A stretch of DNA of 64,000 nucleotides from Antennarius striatus (taxonomy: Eukaryota > Chordata > Actinopteri > Lophiiformes > Antennariidae). Position numbers and translations under genes: made by a program. Each line of letters opens with the position of its first letter. Positions within the stretch are counted from its first letter, which is position 1. Under the pieces are notes generated by a model. That model worked only from the letters and a program-made list of their open reading frames with translations. It was not told the DNA's origin and ran no database searches. Where the stretch lies: positions 16,246,001 through 16,310,000 of the forward strand of contig NC_090785.1 in assembly GCF_040054535.1 (NCBI RefSeq), in the 5' to 3' direction. Shown piece after piece: positions 24,966-37,044 of the stretch.

Positions 24966-26540
24966 GTTGTGAAGCACAGAGGTAATGACATGTGTGGTGA
25001 GCATAGGTCAACAATATGTGATTTTTTTGTGTCTGTCCAACGTAGAAATTTCCAATATGAAGAATTTCATGATATTGACCGATTTGTGTGAATCAGCATC
25101 CAGAAACTCAGACAGAGTTGTAAACTCCCACATTAAGCCTGGTGCTGCTCAAAGGCCTAAATGGTGCAGCAGGACACGCTTGGCTCCGCACTACAGAATT
25201 CTGGTCAGTGGCGTTGCTGTGCAGCAACGGGGTGTGTGTGTGATGGGTACTCCTTCACCTCGGGGAAATCTAAAGCATAACAGTCTTTGAGAAAAGATAA
25301 GACGGACCGAATGATACAGAGCAGCACAAGTCAGCGTCAAACACTCCTTGAGTCGCGCTATAAGATGTGAACATGTCAGGTTGTTTGAATGAGTATGCTG
25401 ACTTCTTCCTGCAGTTTTAACATTGCATATAATGACATTGTTACTGTTCATCCACCGTTTGTTGTTGAGGCCAGTGCTGACAAAATGAAAGTTTTCATGG
25501 AGGGTTTCTACGTTGTCAACCTTGGCTTCTAACCACAGCATCGCTGTGAAGGGGTGCTCATCCAGCATTGTACCATTCTAATTTATCATCACTTTGCAAA
25601 AAATGTTTGCTAAATTGTTTATTTTTCTATGTGTCCTCACTTTAGTAAGAGGAGAGATGATACTGATAGGCAGTGTCTGACCGTCGTTTCTTTTATTGCC
25701 TTCAAATTCATGTTTGATCGCCTTTCCTCCAAATCAGGAAACATGCAAATGCCGGATCCACCAAAATAAAACTTTAATAGGGAGGACTTATGAACAAGTC
25801 TTTGTCCCAAAGTCTCCCCTGCAATGAACTGCATTATTAATTTTCTTTTACAACATTGCCATCTGCTGTTTCTTTTCTGAAAGTACTGAAAAGTGTGAAA
25901 TAGCACAGAAAATAATCATATTTATCATTTGTACAGTATCAGTAAGGTTCATATTACTTTTAGAATGTAATAAATTATTTGCAATTCGAATTTGGTCCTC
26001 ATCCATCTTGGTTCTGACATTGGGTTATTAACTGAGGTTTTGTTGACAGTGAAGGAGCAGGGATGAGTATGTTATCTGTGAGGGGCTATAGAAGCATCAC
26101 TGAAAAAAATGTAATTATTGTGTTACTCAGAGTGAGCGGAGGGTTTAGAATATTATGTCGTTCAGTCCAATCTGGTGTGGGTGTTCTTGGTTGAAGGATC
26201 CAGCTAGTAAAGCCACAGCAAACACATTCTATGGCAGTCTATGGCATGGGTTAGATGGAAACATGGTTGCCATGAAAACAAAGATTCTAAACTTAGTCAG
26301 CGTGAAAGGAATATTTATCAGCTGTAATTTTAGTTTTGAACAGGCAACTTTATGACAACTTGACAAGGAATCAGAGGAAGAGACAACTTCCCCTCTATTT
26401 CTACTTCTCTGCAGATTTTCCTTCTCCTTAATCCTTCTCTCCCCACACGATTCCTACATGGAAAGGGAGAGACTTAAACTTTATTTGAATTTTATTTGGA
26501 TCGATTTGTGCTTTGTTTTGGGTTCTGTTCAGATGTTAAT
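24966..26540. other. Non-coding stretch
   Basis: No exon with recognisable coding content. It may hold the 3' untranslated region of the small gene to the left; an AATAAA lies near 25764. Part of 25640-25900 resembles decayed interspersed repeat DNA. Confidence 0.5.
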
Positions 26541-26720
26541 TTAACCCTCCTGCTATGTTACGGTTCAAATTGACCCATTTGTTTGAAGTTTGAAAATCTG
26601 GGAAAAATAGTTAAAATATATTTTTAAATATGAAATTTCTTCTGCTTGGTTTAATTGTTGTAATCAGCATATATTATGAAAATGGGCCATTTCACATGCA
26701 CTGGGTCAAATTGAGCTACG
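26541..26720 (+). mobile_element. piggyBac-like element end (partial)
   Basis: TTAACCCTCCTGCTATGTTA followed by a 'GGTCAAATTGACCC'-type stretch is the appearance of fish piggyBac-type MITE termini: a TTAA target plus a CCCT terminal repeat. The matching right end was not found, so the copy is truncated or highly diverged. Confidence 0.5.
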
Positions 26721-26784
26721 ACATCAATGTTGTATGTAATAGACTAACATAGAAGGAGATGTATTCTGATCCATGAGTGTTTCT

Positions 26785-27200
<416 letters not shown>

Positions 27201-27329
27201 TAGAGTGGACTAACATTTTCCTACAGGATTAGATTAACATTTACGTTAAATCTGGGAGAAGCTCAGTTAACAAGGCACCTCACACATCCTGTTAGTGCTA
27301 TATGTGTCTGTTAATGTAGTGTATGTCTT

Positions 27330-27437
27330 GCGGTATCTCCTGTCAGTGTTTCCTTTTCTCCTGGTGTTTATCCAGTATTTATTCATTATGTATGCCTGAG
27401 CAGTGGATATGTGCAATTTCCTCCGGGATTAATAAAC
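27330..27437 (+). mobile_element. LINE 3' tail, split by a pogo-like element
   Basis: The sequence ending CAATTTCCTCCGGGATTAATAAAC is the typical fish non-LTR 3' end. Its terminal TATCTATCTATC repeat is found at 27956-27970, on the other side of the 516-bp element at 27440-27955. Confidence 0.75.
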
Positions 27438-27439
27438 TA

Positions 27440-27955
27440 CAGACGCTCCTCTACTTATGTTCATTCGTTTTACATTTTTTCGATTTTACGTTTGAACTGA
27501 CTGTAAAATAATTTTGTTAAAAAAAAATCTTTGTGAATGAATTTTTGACTTTAGCTCTCCATAGTACGAGACATTCAAACGATCTTACGTTTGACACTGC
27601 ACCCATTTTTTACATGGTGCAAACGACAGACTGAATGTGCTTTGCCTCTTCCCAGTTCATCGCGTGTTACCCTTGTGTTAAGACGTCGTGTCTGTGATCT
27701 CTGACTTTACAGATACATTGTTTTGCGTATTTGTAACCCTAAGCAAATATGGTTGGTCAAAAGTGTAACTCTACAAGTGATAGTGGTAGTCAAAAGAAGC
27801 GGTGTTTTATAAGATACAGTAATAGAATTTATGGATGTACATACAGTTTGAACGGTCACACATTACTGGAACGTACAGTAACAACTTACGTTCATTTTCA
27901 CATTACTTTCGGCCGTTCGGAACGTAACTAAAACGGAAGTTGAGGAACGTCTTTG
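27440..27955 (+). mobile_element. pogo/Tigger-like element, non-autonomous
   Basis: Terminal inverted repeats CAGACGCTCCTCTACTT (left) and the reverse complement of the right end, CAAAGACGTTCCTCAACTT, are flanked by the target dinucleotide TA (27438-27439 and 27956-27957), as for Tc1/mariner-pogo elements. A 60-codon frame at 27749 starts MVGQKCNSTSDSGSQKKR, which resembles the beginning of a Tigger-type transposase, then stops. The element therefore looks like an internally deleted derivative that depends on an autonomous relative. It sits inside a LINE tail. Confidence 0.75.
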
Positions 27956-28003
27956 TATATCTATCTATCTGTCATGACAACATAGTGGAGCAGCAGTGCA
28001 GTG

Positions 28004-28363
28004 TGTCATGGGGGTTTCTATAATATTACCATTACATACAAGTCTGTCTTTATTTCACTGTCTTTGTTGCAAAGTAAAGCGGTTGAAAAATGCAAGTCAA
28101 CACATGGTTGGGTTCTAAGTCTCTCTGAACCACAGTTCAGCAAATGAGAATTTCTACCTATGAACAGGTGCACTTTGTGTAACAAACAACATTCTGCTAT
28201 TAGACACTATAAAGGAAAAGCAAAGGTGAAACAGGTGTCTGCACTTTTTGCTTTTTATGGTTATCTGTTCTCGTCACGCTATGCGGTCTAATTTTGAAAA
28301 CCAGTTCTGAGCAGTTTGGGGGTGTGTATGTGAAATGAAAACACAAAGGATCTGTATTTTCCA
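28004..28363 (-). repeat. 3' LTR of the endogenous retrovirus
   Basis: A 360-bp repeat aligned with 31334-32328 (less its insertion). Shared landmarks include TGTCATGG at the low end, ACAGGTGC-CTT-GTGTAA-AAACAAC in the middle, and TATTTTCCA at the high end. On the minus strand it would start TGGAAAATA. Divergence between the two LTRs is high, so the insertion is old. Confidence 0.8.
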
Positions 28364-28979
28364 TTGCATTTCTCCACTTTTGATTATACTTTACAATGCA
28401 GGAATGATCAGACATGATGACAGGAGCACAATGACCTACCCAATCTGGATCGATTTTAACATAAACATAATGACTACACAACCAGTAAACATCTTGATTA
28501 GGGAGGGTACGCAGGAAATGAAAAAAATAAGGAATGCAGTGGGAAACGGGATTGCTTCCGAGGTGTTAAAGGAGGAATTAGGTGAATATGAAGTACAAGG
28601 ACTTAAGCACAATAAGACACGGGGATCTCACCCACCAGAAAGGGTGTACCACTAAAGGAACTGTTAGGCGTAGTGTGAGATGAGGTTTTCAGCCATACTC
28701 TGTAACAGGAACTGCCCAGGACTGACAGAACTGGACAGAATAAAGTATTGATGGAGTGATGTTTTTTGATTCACAGTCACTCTTGGTCTTATGGCACAGC
28801 TTCTTCTGTTAAGTGTGTGTAATTCTTAGCAGGATTGTCTGTCTGACTAGTGAAGGATTCGTGTATGACCTACAGCTAGCAGTTGTCAGCACTCACGGCT
28901 GAAGCATCTAACAATGTTTTCTACAAGTGTCACTTGTTGCTCTCCGCAGGCAGCAGGTGCTGGTTGGACATCAGCTGGA

Positions 28980-30908
28980 GGAGCACCACTTTACAATGTA
29001 ATGTGTGGATCCACAGTGCATGTTCACCCACTTCACTGTGGCGTGGCTGATGAGAAGAACTTGAAACAGTCTTGTTCAAAGCAAATGTTGCAAGGACTTT
29101 TGGTGGATGTTCTTTATTAGTACAAAGTCACCGGGTTTGATAGAGTGGAGAGGTGCGGTTGCTGCATGTGGAAGGTCTGATGTTGGAGAGTTTGGTGGTT
29201 AATACAATGTAATAATTCACCAGGTCGTCTTCACAGATGTTGGTGTCCATAGGGGGTCTGGGCAATCCCATGCCAACATGTGGTGGTATTTCAAAGATAA
29301 CTTCAAAGGGGACATGTTGCATCACAAGCACACATGGATCATCATATACTCTAGTACAATAGGCAGACTTTTGATCCATGATAAATACATTTCTTCACAA
29401 CATTTTACCAGTTTGGGTTTTAACCATTTTCTCTTTCCCATCTGCTGTTGGTTTTGTCTTAGTTTTGGTGTCTTTCCTGGGCTGTTCTGAGCACATGTGA
29501 TTTTCAGTATTCTGCAGCATAGGGGGAAAAGCCTTTCTTGAACCAATGAGTTATGATTGCTGTGCACATCCCCCCCTTTTGTCACATGGTCAAGGCCACG
29601 TGACAATTTGCCATAGGCAGGAAAAAGAGAAAAAGGGACACAGGGTTTCCCATTGGTACCTATCCAGATGCCATCAACAAGGGAGGTGCCCAAAACCTGC
29701 CAAAGGCAATGATTGTTTGATGAGGAGAGGGAAGACAAATCAGACAGGAAAGCAGGGGAGGTAGGGGAAGGAGAGAGAAGTGATGAAAGGGAGAAAGGGG
29801 GAGGAAGAAGAGCAGCCTTCTTGGCCACAGCATCCGGCAGAGCATTCTCCCGGGACACTGGGACTGTTGAGGAAGTGTGTGTAGCACGTTTACAGAGACG
29901 ACAGAGGGGAGACGAATCGCATCTAGAAATGAGGTAACAAATTTATAATTCAGTATAGGGTTGTCACTAGATTTCAGGACCATACGATGGCGCCAGAGGA
30001 CACCAAAATCATGGACAACACCAAAGGCATCAGGAGACTGTAGATGGTAACCTGTTTCTCTTTGGCTAAATAGCAAGCTTCAGTCCGGTTAAACAATTCC
30101 ACGTCCTTCAGCTGCAAGATGACAAAGCACAGTATAGTAATGGTGTCACGTTCACACTGTTCTATTGTAGGGGCAGCAATCAGCAAATCATCCACGCACT
30201 GAAGCTGGGCAGAGCCTTAATGAACAAGACATCTTAAACTGCATACCTGAACCTCACAGTACTAGGTGGAGCTGCAAGAAAAACCTTGACACAGCCACAT
30301 CCAGGTGTATTTCTGCCCATTGAAACACAATGCAAACTAAAACTGATTTGGGATGAACTGGAACAAAGATAACAGGATTACAGAGAATCACAGAATACAC
30401 CATCATGTCTCAGGGATCTGAGACATGTTGGTGTCAGAGCGACAATGTGTTATAAAGGGACCCACATCTTTCCATTGCGCATGCTGTGGTTTGGTGATGG
30501 AAATATGAAAAATGGTCTCTGATCAGGACTCAATGTCACAGGAGCTGCACGAAAACTGTTAGTGTGATTCAAATCAGTATCGTCAGTGTCATTAACATTT
30601 CTGAAACAAATTTTCTCAAAGTTGTTGTTAGGTCCTATATGTTCATGTGCGGTACAATGTAATTCATCTGGTTTCATACTAATTGATGATGACAAAGGAA
30701 ACATGGAGGCAGCTGACAACAAATCTGCTCCCATGGTTGTGTTCATCCGCCAGTGAGACACATATAGTGGAGGCGAGACATCATATTTCACATGAGAAGA
30801 GAACGTGTCCTGATCAGTGTTTCGTGTGATGATGCGGCCATCTGGTGTTGACTGTAGGGTAATGCACAATTGCAACACAACGCATCTTCCTGACACAGGG
30901 GTGCTCAC
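28980..30908 (-). pseudogene. Retroviral pol remnant (RT, RNase H, integrase)
   Basis: Broken frames in order along the minus strand: 30908-30450, a region between protease and RT; 30213-29974, an RT core in which the catalytic YVDD is CVDD, followed by a deletion or frameshift; about 30050-29800, RNase H-like with the AFGVVHDFG-type motif; about 29800-29450, the integrase zinc-binding region with GLDHVTKGG; 29379-29128, the integrase C-terminal part; and a further remnant to about 28980. At least three frame changes and internal stops are present, and most of the RT fingers/palm is missing. It cannot encode a working polymerase. Confidence 0.85.
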
Positions 30909-31310
30909 ACTTTTTCAGCATGCGAGCTGCTCATAAAATGACCAAGTCAAAAAGATTCTACCAACTTCAAAAAAGCAAAATATGTGTTTAGTTATAAATG
31001 TGTTGCAATTATAAAATATAATGTACATTGATGTACATGCATTAAATCATGACACCTTTTTGCACAACAAAGCACAATTACCTATGTACTAATGACTTTT
31101 TGTTTGGGTTCTAGACCCTAGATGTCTCAGGGGCTTACTGGACCTGTGTCACGATTTCTCAAGGTTCCCTGAACCGCATTCAGGTGTACCTGAAACCTGA
31201 ATGCATTTTCCTAGTGTCCCAGACAATCGGTGCACGACATGGTCGGTCCTCTCATCAGAAGAATTGGGTAAAAGGCAGAACACGTTTGGCATTCAGTCTG
31301 TCAGTCTGGG

Positions 31311-31328
31311 ATCCCACTTCCGACACCA
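31311..31328 (-). other. Retroviral primer-binding site
   Basis: TGGTGTCGGAAGTGGGAT on the minus strand starts with the expected TGG and lies 5 nt inside the 5' LTR. It is complementary to the 3' end of a tRNA whose acceptor reads ATCCCACTTCCGACACCA, which best fits a leucine tRNA (inference). Confidence 0.8.
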
Positions 31329-31333
31329 ACTTC

Positions 31334-32328
31334 TGTCATGGAAATTTCTGTAATGAAGGAAATCGCAAGGAACTGTTTTTGAGTCTCTTTTTTTCACTCT
31401 CTTGGTGAAAGGTGAGTGAAAATACAAGTCATCACAGGCTTGGATTCTAAGTTTTACTGAAGTACAGTTTACTGAGTGAGCATTTTTTATCCATAAACAG
31501 GTGCGCTTCGTGTAATAAACAACAATCTGCTAATACACACCACGTAAGAAATGCGAGGGTAAAACACAATTGGCTGCACATTTTGCATATTTTTTTTTTG
31601 TTGTGATCACACTATGCGCTCTAACCTTGAAATCCAGTTTTGAGAAGTTGGGGGGCGACGGCGGGTTGGATGAAATAAGAACACAAACTAGACAGCAAAA
31701 ACTACCGTATTGGCCCAAATATAAGACGGTGTTTTTTGCATTTAAATAAGACTGAAAAAGTGGGAGTCGTCTTACATTCTGGGTCTAGACATTATACCCA
31801 TTCACAACGCTAGATGGCGCCAGATGTCTTTAAAGCGAATGCTGAACTTAATTCCCTAGGCCAAAGCCAACCCCTGTCACGAAGAAGAAAATAAAAATAG
31901 CGGTAGCACGAAGATGAAAAATAAAAAATAGCGGTACAAAAGAAAAGAGAAGAAAATAAGAGGTGTGATAACGGAAAATGGAGAAACGTAGCAACAATCT
32001 GGAGAAAAGTGGGTCGGTTCTCGAATGGTAGCAAGGTTGGTGCCACTCACCATTCATTTACAAACGTGATTACACTTTAGTTTACATATTTATATGTTCA
32101 GATATTAAGATGTGGTAGACAGTTTTTGCATGATTTGAATGAGGCAAAATAGCATGCTTTTTCTCTCGAATATATTGACATAATCATTTGTTTCAGATGT
32201 ACTGTAATTTCTGTATAAAAATTAAATTTGGTGTTCAAAAAGTCTTTTTTCAAACTTGTGTCTTGAAAAAGAGGGGGTCGTCTTATAATCAGGGTCGTCT
32301 TATATTCAAACCAATACGGTATTTTCCA
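31334..32328 (-). repeat. 5' LTR of the endogenous retrovirus, interrupted
   Basis: LTR sequence runs from 31334 to 31704 and resumes at about 32322-32328 (TTTTCCA). Between them lies the 615-bp inverted-repeat element. With the insert removed the LTR is about 378 bp, close to the 360 bp of the other copy. Confidence 0.75.
31705..32319. mobile_element. 615-bp MITE inside the retroviral LTR
   Basis: The ends are inverted repeats of about 24 bp: CCGTATTGGCCCAAATATAAG on the left and the reverse complement of the right end, CCGTATTGGTTTGAATATAAG. Both are flanked by TA, suggesting a TA target duplication. 'AAGACG' words recur inside both ends. There is no coding capacity. Similar 'CCGTATTGG...ATATAAGACG' elements are widespread in vertebrates; the superfamily was not assigned. 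Confidence 0.8.
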
Positions 32329-33316
32329 TGACAAGTGGCAACTTGAAACTGAGTGAATTTATAACATTACATGTTCCATCATGCCCTTTAGCACCCACAT
32401 GAAACACATTTCTATGACTGCCTTTTTTCACTTGTCTAATATTTCTAATACATGCACTCTTGTCCCAGTATAATGTTTTCTATATTTAAGGACAATTAAA
32501 TTGAGTAGCTGTACATGGCTGATGAAACAGATCTCTGTCCTTTAAAGCCATTAGTGAAAGTTGACCTCTCATCTGTCTCTGTGTTCAGTGAGTGAATAGA
32601 CAAACAGATGATGTTCTCTAGCTAGCTCCAAACACTTTGTCTCTCTGTTCTCATTGGTGCGTTGTTGGTGCATAAACCCAAATTCTACTTTCAATGTAAA
32701 ATGAAGAAGCAGGTATGGTGTGACATATGAGTACATTTATTTCTGTACAATTCTGTCCTATCCATTTCTCTCTGTTAATTATTGCAGCTTGTTCCTGAAG
32801 TTTTGCCATGCTGGTGTTGAGATGGCCTCATTGTGTCTGCAAAGGAAGGCAGCTTCATTTCAACATCATCGGTCCCATCCCACCTGTGTGACAGCAGGTT
32901 GTTCCTGGTGGAGGCCCTCATAGTCACTGTCCTTGTCACAGCCCAAATTTGGTGACTGCTCCCCCGTGTTGATTTTATTTTATATGTTATTAATTATTCT
33001 ATTCTATTAATTACCAACATGTTCAGTGTTCCAGTCTCATTCTGAATAGTCATGTATACTCTGTAATTGTGGCGTAAATTATATTCAACTAAGTCTGATA
33101 TAAAGATAAAGATCTTTGACCAGATATTGCCTGATAGATTGTTCACTGCTTATTTGGTTGGAAAAACTCCTTGGCGTCAGAAATACATTAATTTTTATTT
33201 AAAGTCAGAAGATATGCAGATTGGGGAATGCTTTTTTCATGTTCTTTTCAAATAATAAAATGAGAAAATCTGTCAATTTTGCTATTTTCAGTTGATTGCA
33301 AAATACATTTTATGCT

Positions 33317-33319
<3 letters not shown>

Positions 33320-33378
<59 letters not shown>
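33320..33378. repeat. (CA)n microsatellite
   Basis: A pure 59-bp CA tract. Confidence 0.97.
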
Positions 33379-33380
<2 letters not shown>

Positions 33381-33428
33381 AAATGAAATACAACCAAAGA
33401 CTTACTGCAAAGGGAAAAATCTTGTCAA

Positions 33429-33459
<31 letters not shown>

Positions 33460-33490
33460 CTTTATTAATCCCGGAGGAAATTGCATAAAC
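33429..33490 (-). mobile_element. LINE 3' tail with (GATA)n
   Basis: On the minus strand the sequence CAATTTCCTCCGGGATTAAT then AAAGTATC is followed by seven GATA/TATC units, the standard end of fish non-LTR elements. The body continues to the right for an uncertain distance (perhaps to about 33760). Confidence 0.75.
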
Positions 33491-35183
33491 AGCTTTGCTA
33501 TGTTACATGACATATTTTAAACAAATTTACCATGAGACAACAGCCCTTCTTTTGTTGGAGGCTGCAGCCAGTCGCGTCTCTTGGTATCTCACACCCAAGT
33601 GAGAGAGGAGGGCAGCAGAGAGAAGATGTGATCAATCACACTCACAGACCCCCAAGCATGTCTGGGTGAATACATGAGTCCTCCTAGGGGGTCCTTGTGG
33701 GAGATCAGTCCCCATTCCTCTGCCCCGAGTGGAACCCCCGCCACCCCTCACCCCTGTGTGAGACATGATAATGCTGATGTGGACGAGGCTTTAAAAATAC
33801 TGCTACAGGATTAAAAACACTTTCTGTGTCCGCCTAGCAAGATGTTACCCTTCATAATGGGGCCAGTCGGGTTATCAGCAAACAGGATGTCACTTGTATA
33901 TAACAGACAAATAGTGATCTCATATGAGACCAATATGGAGCCAATAATGTACCCAGTGGAGGGCAGAGATTAGAGGCGGATCACTAAGGGCTTCCAGTAG
34001 GGCAAACCTTCATTAACACACAGCAGGACAGCATGGGAAATACAGGATATCCCCAGAAGCAAACAGACAGATGGGAAGAATGGGAGGGTGTGATTTAGTC
34101 TGAGGGCAAGATAATTCAATGTGATTTTCCATTCACCATGCACAAAATTAATTTTGTCCAGATAGAACACACTGACATAGTCTTTCGTTATACATTCTGG
34201 ATGTCTTACCCATGAACTCTGATTTGATAGTGTTGGCTCATAAGTTAAAAGAAGACTCCACTAATAGAGTTCTCATAGATCACAAGGGACACCAGTAGAT
34301 CCACTGGATGATGTGAGAATTAATGCCTCATTTGTCACTGAATCTTATTTAATACCTCCATAATGACTTAAAGACTGAAGCAGTCTTTTGATAAGCCCCC
34401 CTCTTTTTTAGGCCCTTACCCCATATCCCCTGGGCACAGACCCCCTTATGAAGGTAATATCCCTGCCGTCACTCATTTAGCTGAGACAGTGGCGGATATA
34501 TGACATGCCCAACTGAGAGGGAGATATTTGGAGATACAGGGGGTAGAGTGAAGAGGGAGGCTGATTAATGGCTCCACAGACAGAGAGGCCAGTGGGTGGA
34601 GACCATGCTCCACCCTTGAACTAATCACTTTAAAATTTTAAGATAAGACATTAAGTTACATTTATAAATGATTGGAAATTCTTTACCGTAAAATTTTTAC
34701 GGAAATAACACTCAAATACACAGATCCACTTAGCTGAGAAACAGTACCTCAAAGTTATGTAATGTCTATCAATGATTTTCCCTTCTCGAGTTCGCATGGT
34801 CACACGTTTGCATTTGCCTGTAGGATGTGACTAAGACTCAGATAGGTTGTATTGGTTTCAGTTAACAGGCCAAATACCCAACTCGGTGAAAGTGCTTCCT
34901 TAATTTTTCTGTCAAAGTCTCACTGCTCTTTGAATGAAATCAATAAGTGTTGACTTCAAAGTGGATCAAGGATGGATCAACACCTTGTTAAGGTGCAAAC
35001 TGCTCCATGTTATCCATGTAATCCTCTATTAAGTGTATTCAGGTAATTCTTATTCTAATTCAGTCTTGTGTGTCCTGTTATAAAAACAATAAACTAGCAT
35101 TACATTTACGAGGTAACTTTATGTAATAATAGTAGTTATTTAGTGAAGAACCATTCAGTAATATTTTAATATTTAAAGTTGAT

Positions 35184-35189
35184 TTTATT
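35184..35189 (-). terminator. Candidate poly(A) signal, downstream wnt8a copy
   Basis: AATAAA on the minus strand, about 145 nt beyond the stop codon of the downstream wnt8a copy. Confidence 0.5.
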
Positions 35190-35332
35190 AAACAAATCAC
35201 AAGACTCATAAATAAGACATTATAAGCTACAAAGCATAGAGGAATAAAAAAAGTGCAAACAGTCGTTTAAACGCATCTTCAACTGACTCCGCTGCTACTT
35301 TGACAGTTAACAGATTCATATAAGATCCTTTT

Positions 35333-37044
35333 TCATTTGGGTCCGTGGTGTTTTCGTTTGAAGCTGTGCCCATCATCATCTTCCCTCCTGGCGCACACAT
35401 GCTTTACCATAACCTCAGAACAGTCATCACAGTTCACAGCGCAGCACCAGTGGAATTTGCAGTTGCAGCTGCTCACAATCTCTGAGCGCATCTCCTTCAC
35501 GCGCAAACCGCATTCCTGACACAACCTGCGACAACTGCGCTGCTCCCGCTGGCTCGAATCCTCCCTGTGCTGCACACACTCCCGACCCTCGGTGCCGTAT
35601 AGCCCAGAACTGAGGTTCTTCGCACAAAAGTCGGGGGAGTCCTCCAAATAGATGAGTTCTGTCTGCGCAATGCTGCCGAACGCGTCCAAGATGACACCTC
35701 TGTTGTCAGCGCTGTTTCCAGCCCTCATTCTCTTTTGATCGACATCCAGTTTTTTGGCTTGATTGTACTTGATCTTCAGGTAGTTACCAATTTCTCTGAA
35801 ATCCGACAGCTGCGTCCAGCACGTTTGGACACTGCAACTCTCAGACATACCGTGGCATCTACAGCTGCGTCGCATTGTTGCTTTCACCGCCTGTTGGAAA
35901 TCATTGGAAGTGTGTCAATGAAAAGGATTTTAAAACCGACAAACACGTTCTATTAAAGCATAACTTAACAGGCGTCCAGCTGCGTTGTTGTGCAAGTTGA
36001 CAGCCGCCCTGGAGTCCTGGCCTGTCTCCTGTGCATCCACGTACTGTTTGGAAATCCTCTCGCCGAAATTCACATTATCACTGCAACCACCCCACAACCA
36101 GCCTCGACCTCCTGGATATGCAATATACAAATCTGATCACACTTATAATGAATAAACCATATAATTAAATACTGAGCGATCACATGTTACATCTAATGAG
36201 TAAAACGGCACACACGACATGGGTTTAAAATAATAATCCGATGTACACACGTAAAAGTGAACCTCACCAACTTTTCCATTCTTGGAGACATCACAGCCGC
36301 AGTTGTCAAGGTCTCCCAGACTACAGTTCCTGGTCAGAGTGTACATGACCCCCGCTGAACTGATTGCATGTACAAAAGAAGTCTCTCTGGTAGCTGTCAG
36401 CGACAGGATTGGTCATGTTTGTTAAATCATTCAAACTAAAAACTTCAAAATTTATGTGATTATTGTTATTTTTTCAAAGTGCAACGGGACCTTAACGAGT
36501 CGGCAAGAAAACGCCTAAATAAACGTGACTATTACTCTTATATCTGACACGCCTTGGACAGTGGATTATACGGATTTATATTTCGCTGCGTGTTTTGAAA
36601 TACACCTGCATGTAGAACTCCTATTAATCGAATCCTCAATCGCAACCTACCGCGTTTCAATCCTTTGAGCTGGGTTGCGCTGTCGGGACAGTTCCATCTA
36701 TCCCACGCAAACTGGTGTTTGCACTCCTCGACCCCTCTCTGCGTGCCCATTTGAACGCTTGTTGCATATGTTAGAAAGGCCTGCAGGACACGCAGTGTTA
36801 TTTGTTGGCCGAAGTCACATTTCAAAAATGAACACTGCAAAGATAATCCCACCGATCTGTGTATTTACCTTGGGTCCCGTCATAAGGAAGTTGCTGGCAA
36901 CCCTGAGAATAAGATAAAGAATAAGAAATGAGATCATTTACCTGAGGTATACCTGTAGAAAAGAATGCGGGAAGCAATGCCTTACCAAGCGTGTCCTAAA
37001 CTTAACAGATGCAAAAACATATATGTTACATTGATCATGGTCAT
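35333..37044 (-). CDS. wnt8a: Wnt8a, downstream tandem copy, with defective splice donor
   Basis: Six exons: 37044-36986, 36902-36869, 36780-36651, 36393-36268, 36111-35969 and 35890-35333, predicted 349 residues. A signal peptide (M at 37044, hydrophobic [11 protein letters not shown]) is followed by the Wnt8 start [62 protein letters not shown] and the C-terminal CNCKFHWCC region. Wnt8a is a secreted lipid-modified ligand for Frizzled/LRP6. Two oddities: intron 5 starts TTAAGT where the other copy has GTAAGA, so the canonical shift (CCT/GTTAAG) breaks the frame; and the acylation motif reads CHGMSESC, with Glu181 after the modified Ser180 in place of Gly. All other exons are open. It may be inactive, spliced abnormally, or carry a sequencing error. 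It lies 553 nt downstream of the other copy. Confidence 0.85.

Larger units (their letters stand above)
28004..32328 (-). mobile_element. Decayed endogenous retrovirus with two LTRs
   Basis: Two similar direct repeats (28004-28363 and 31334-32328, the latter split by a 615-bp insertion) bracket about 3 kb of internal DNA. On the minus strand the order is LTR, tRNA-type primer-binding site (31311-31328), protease/RT-region remnant, RT motif, RNase H, integrase and LTR. No intact gag or env was seen, and the internal region is far shorter than that of a complete retrovirus. Stop codons and frameshifts make all frames defective. The pol remnants resemble gammaretrovirus-like fish elements (inference). 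Target duplications were not identified with certainty. Confidence 0.85.
32329..35183. other. Non-coding stretch between the retrovirus and wnt8a
   Basis: No gene recognised. It holds a CA microsatellite and a minus-strand LINE tail (both listed) and otherwise AT-rich DNA. Confidence 0.55.

Noticed and set aside
35427-35697. Alternative frames opposite the last exon of wnt8a
   Set aside because: Shadows of the true wnt8a frame, which explains the open length and has full Wnt conservation.
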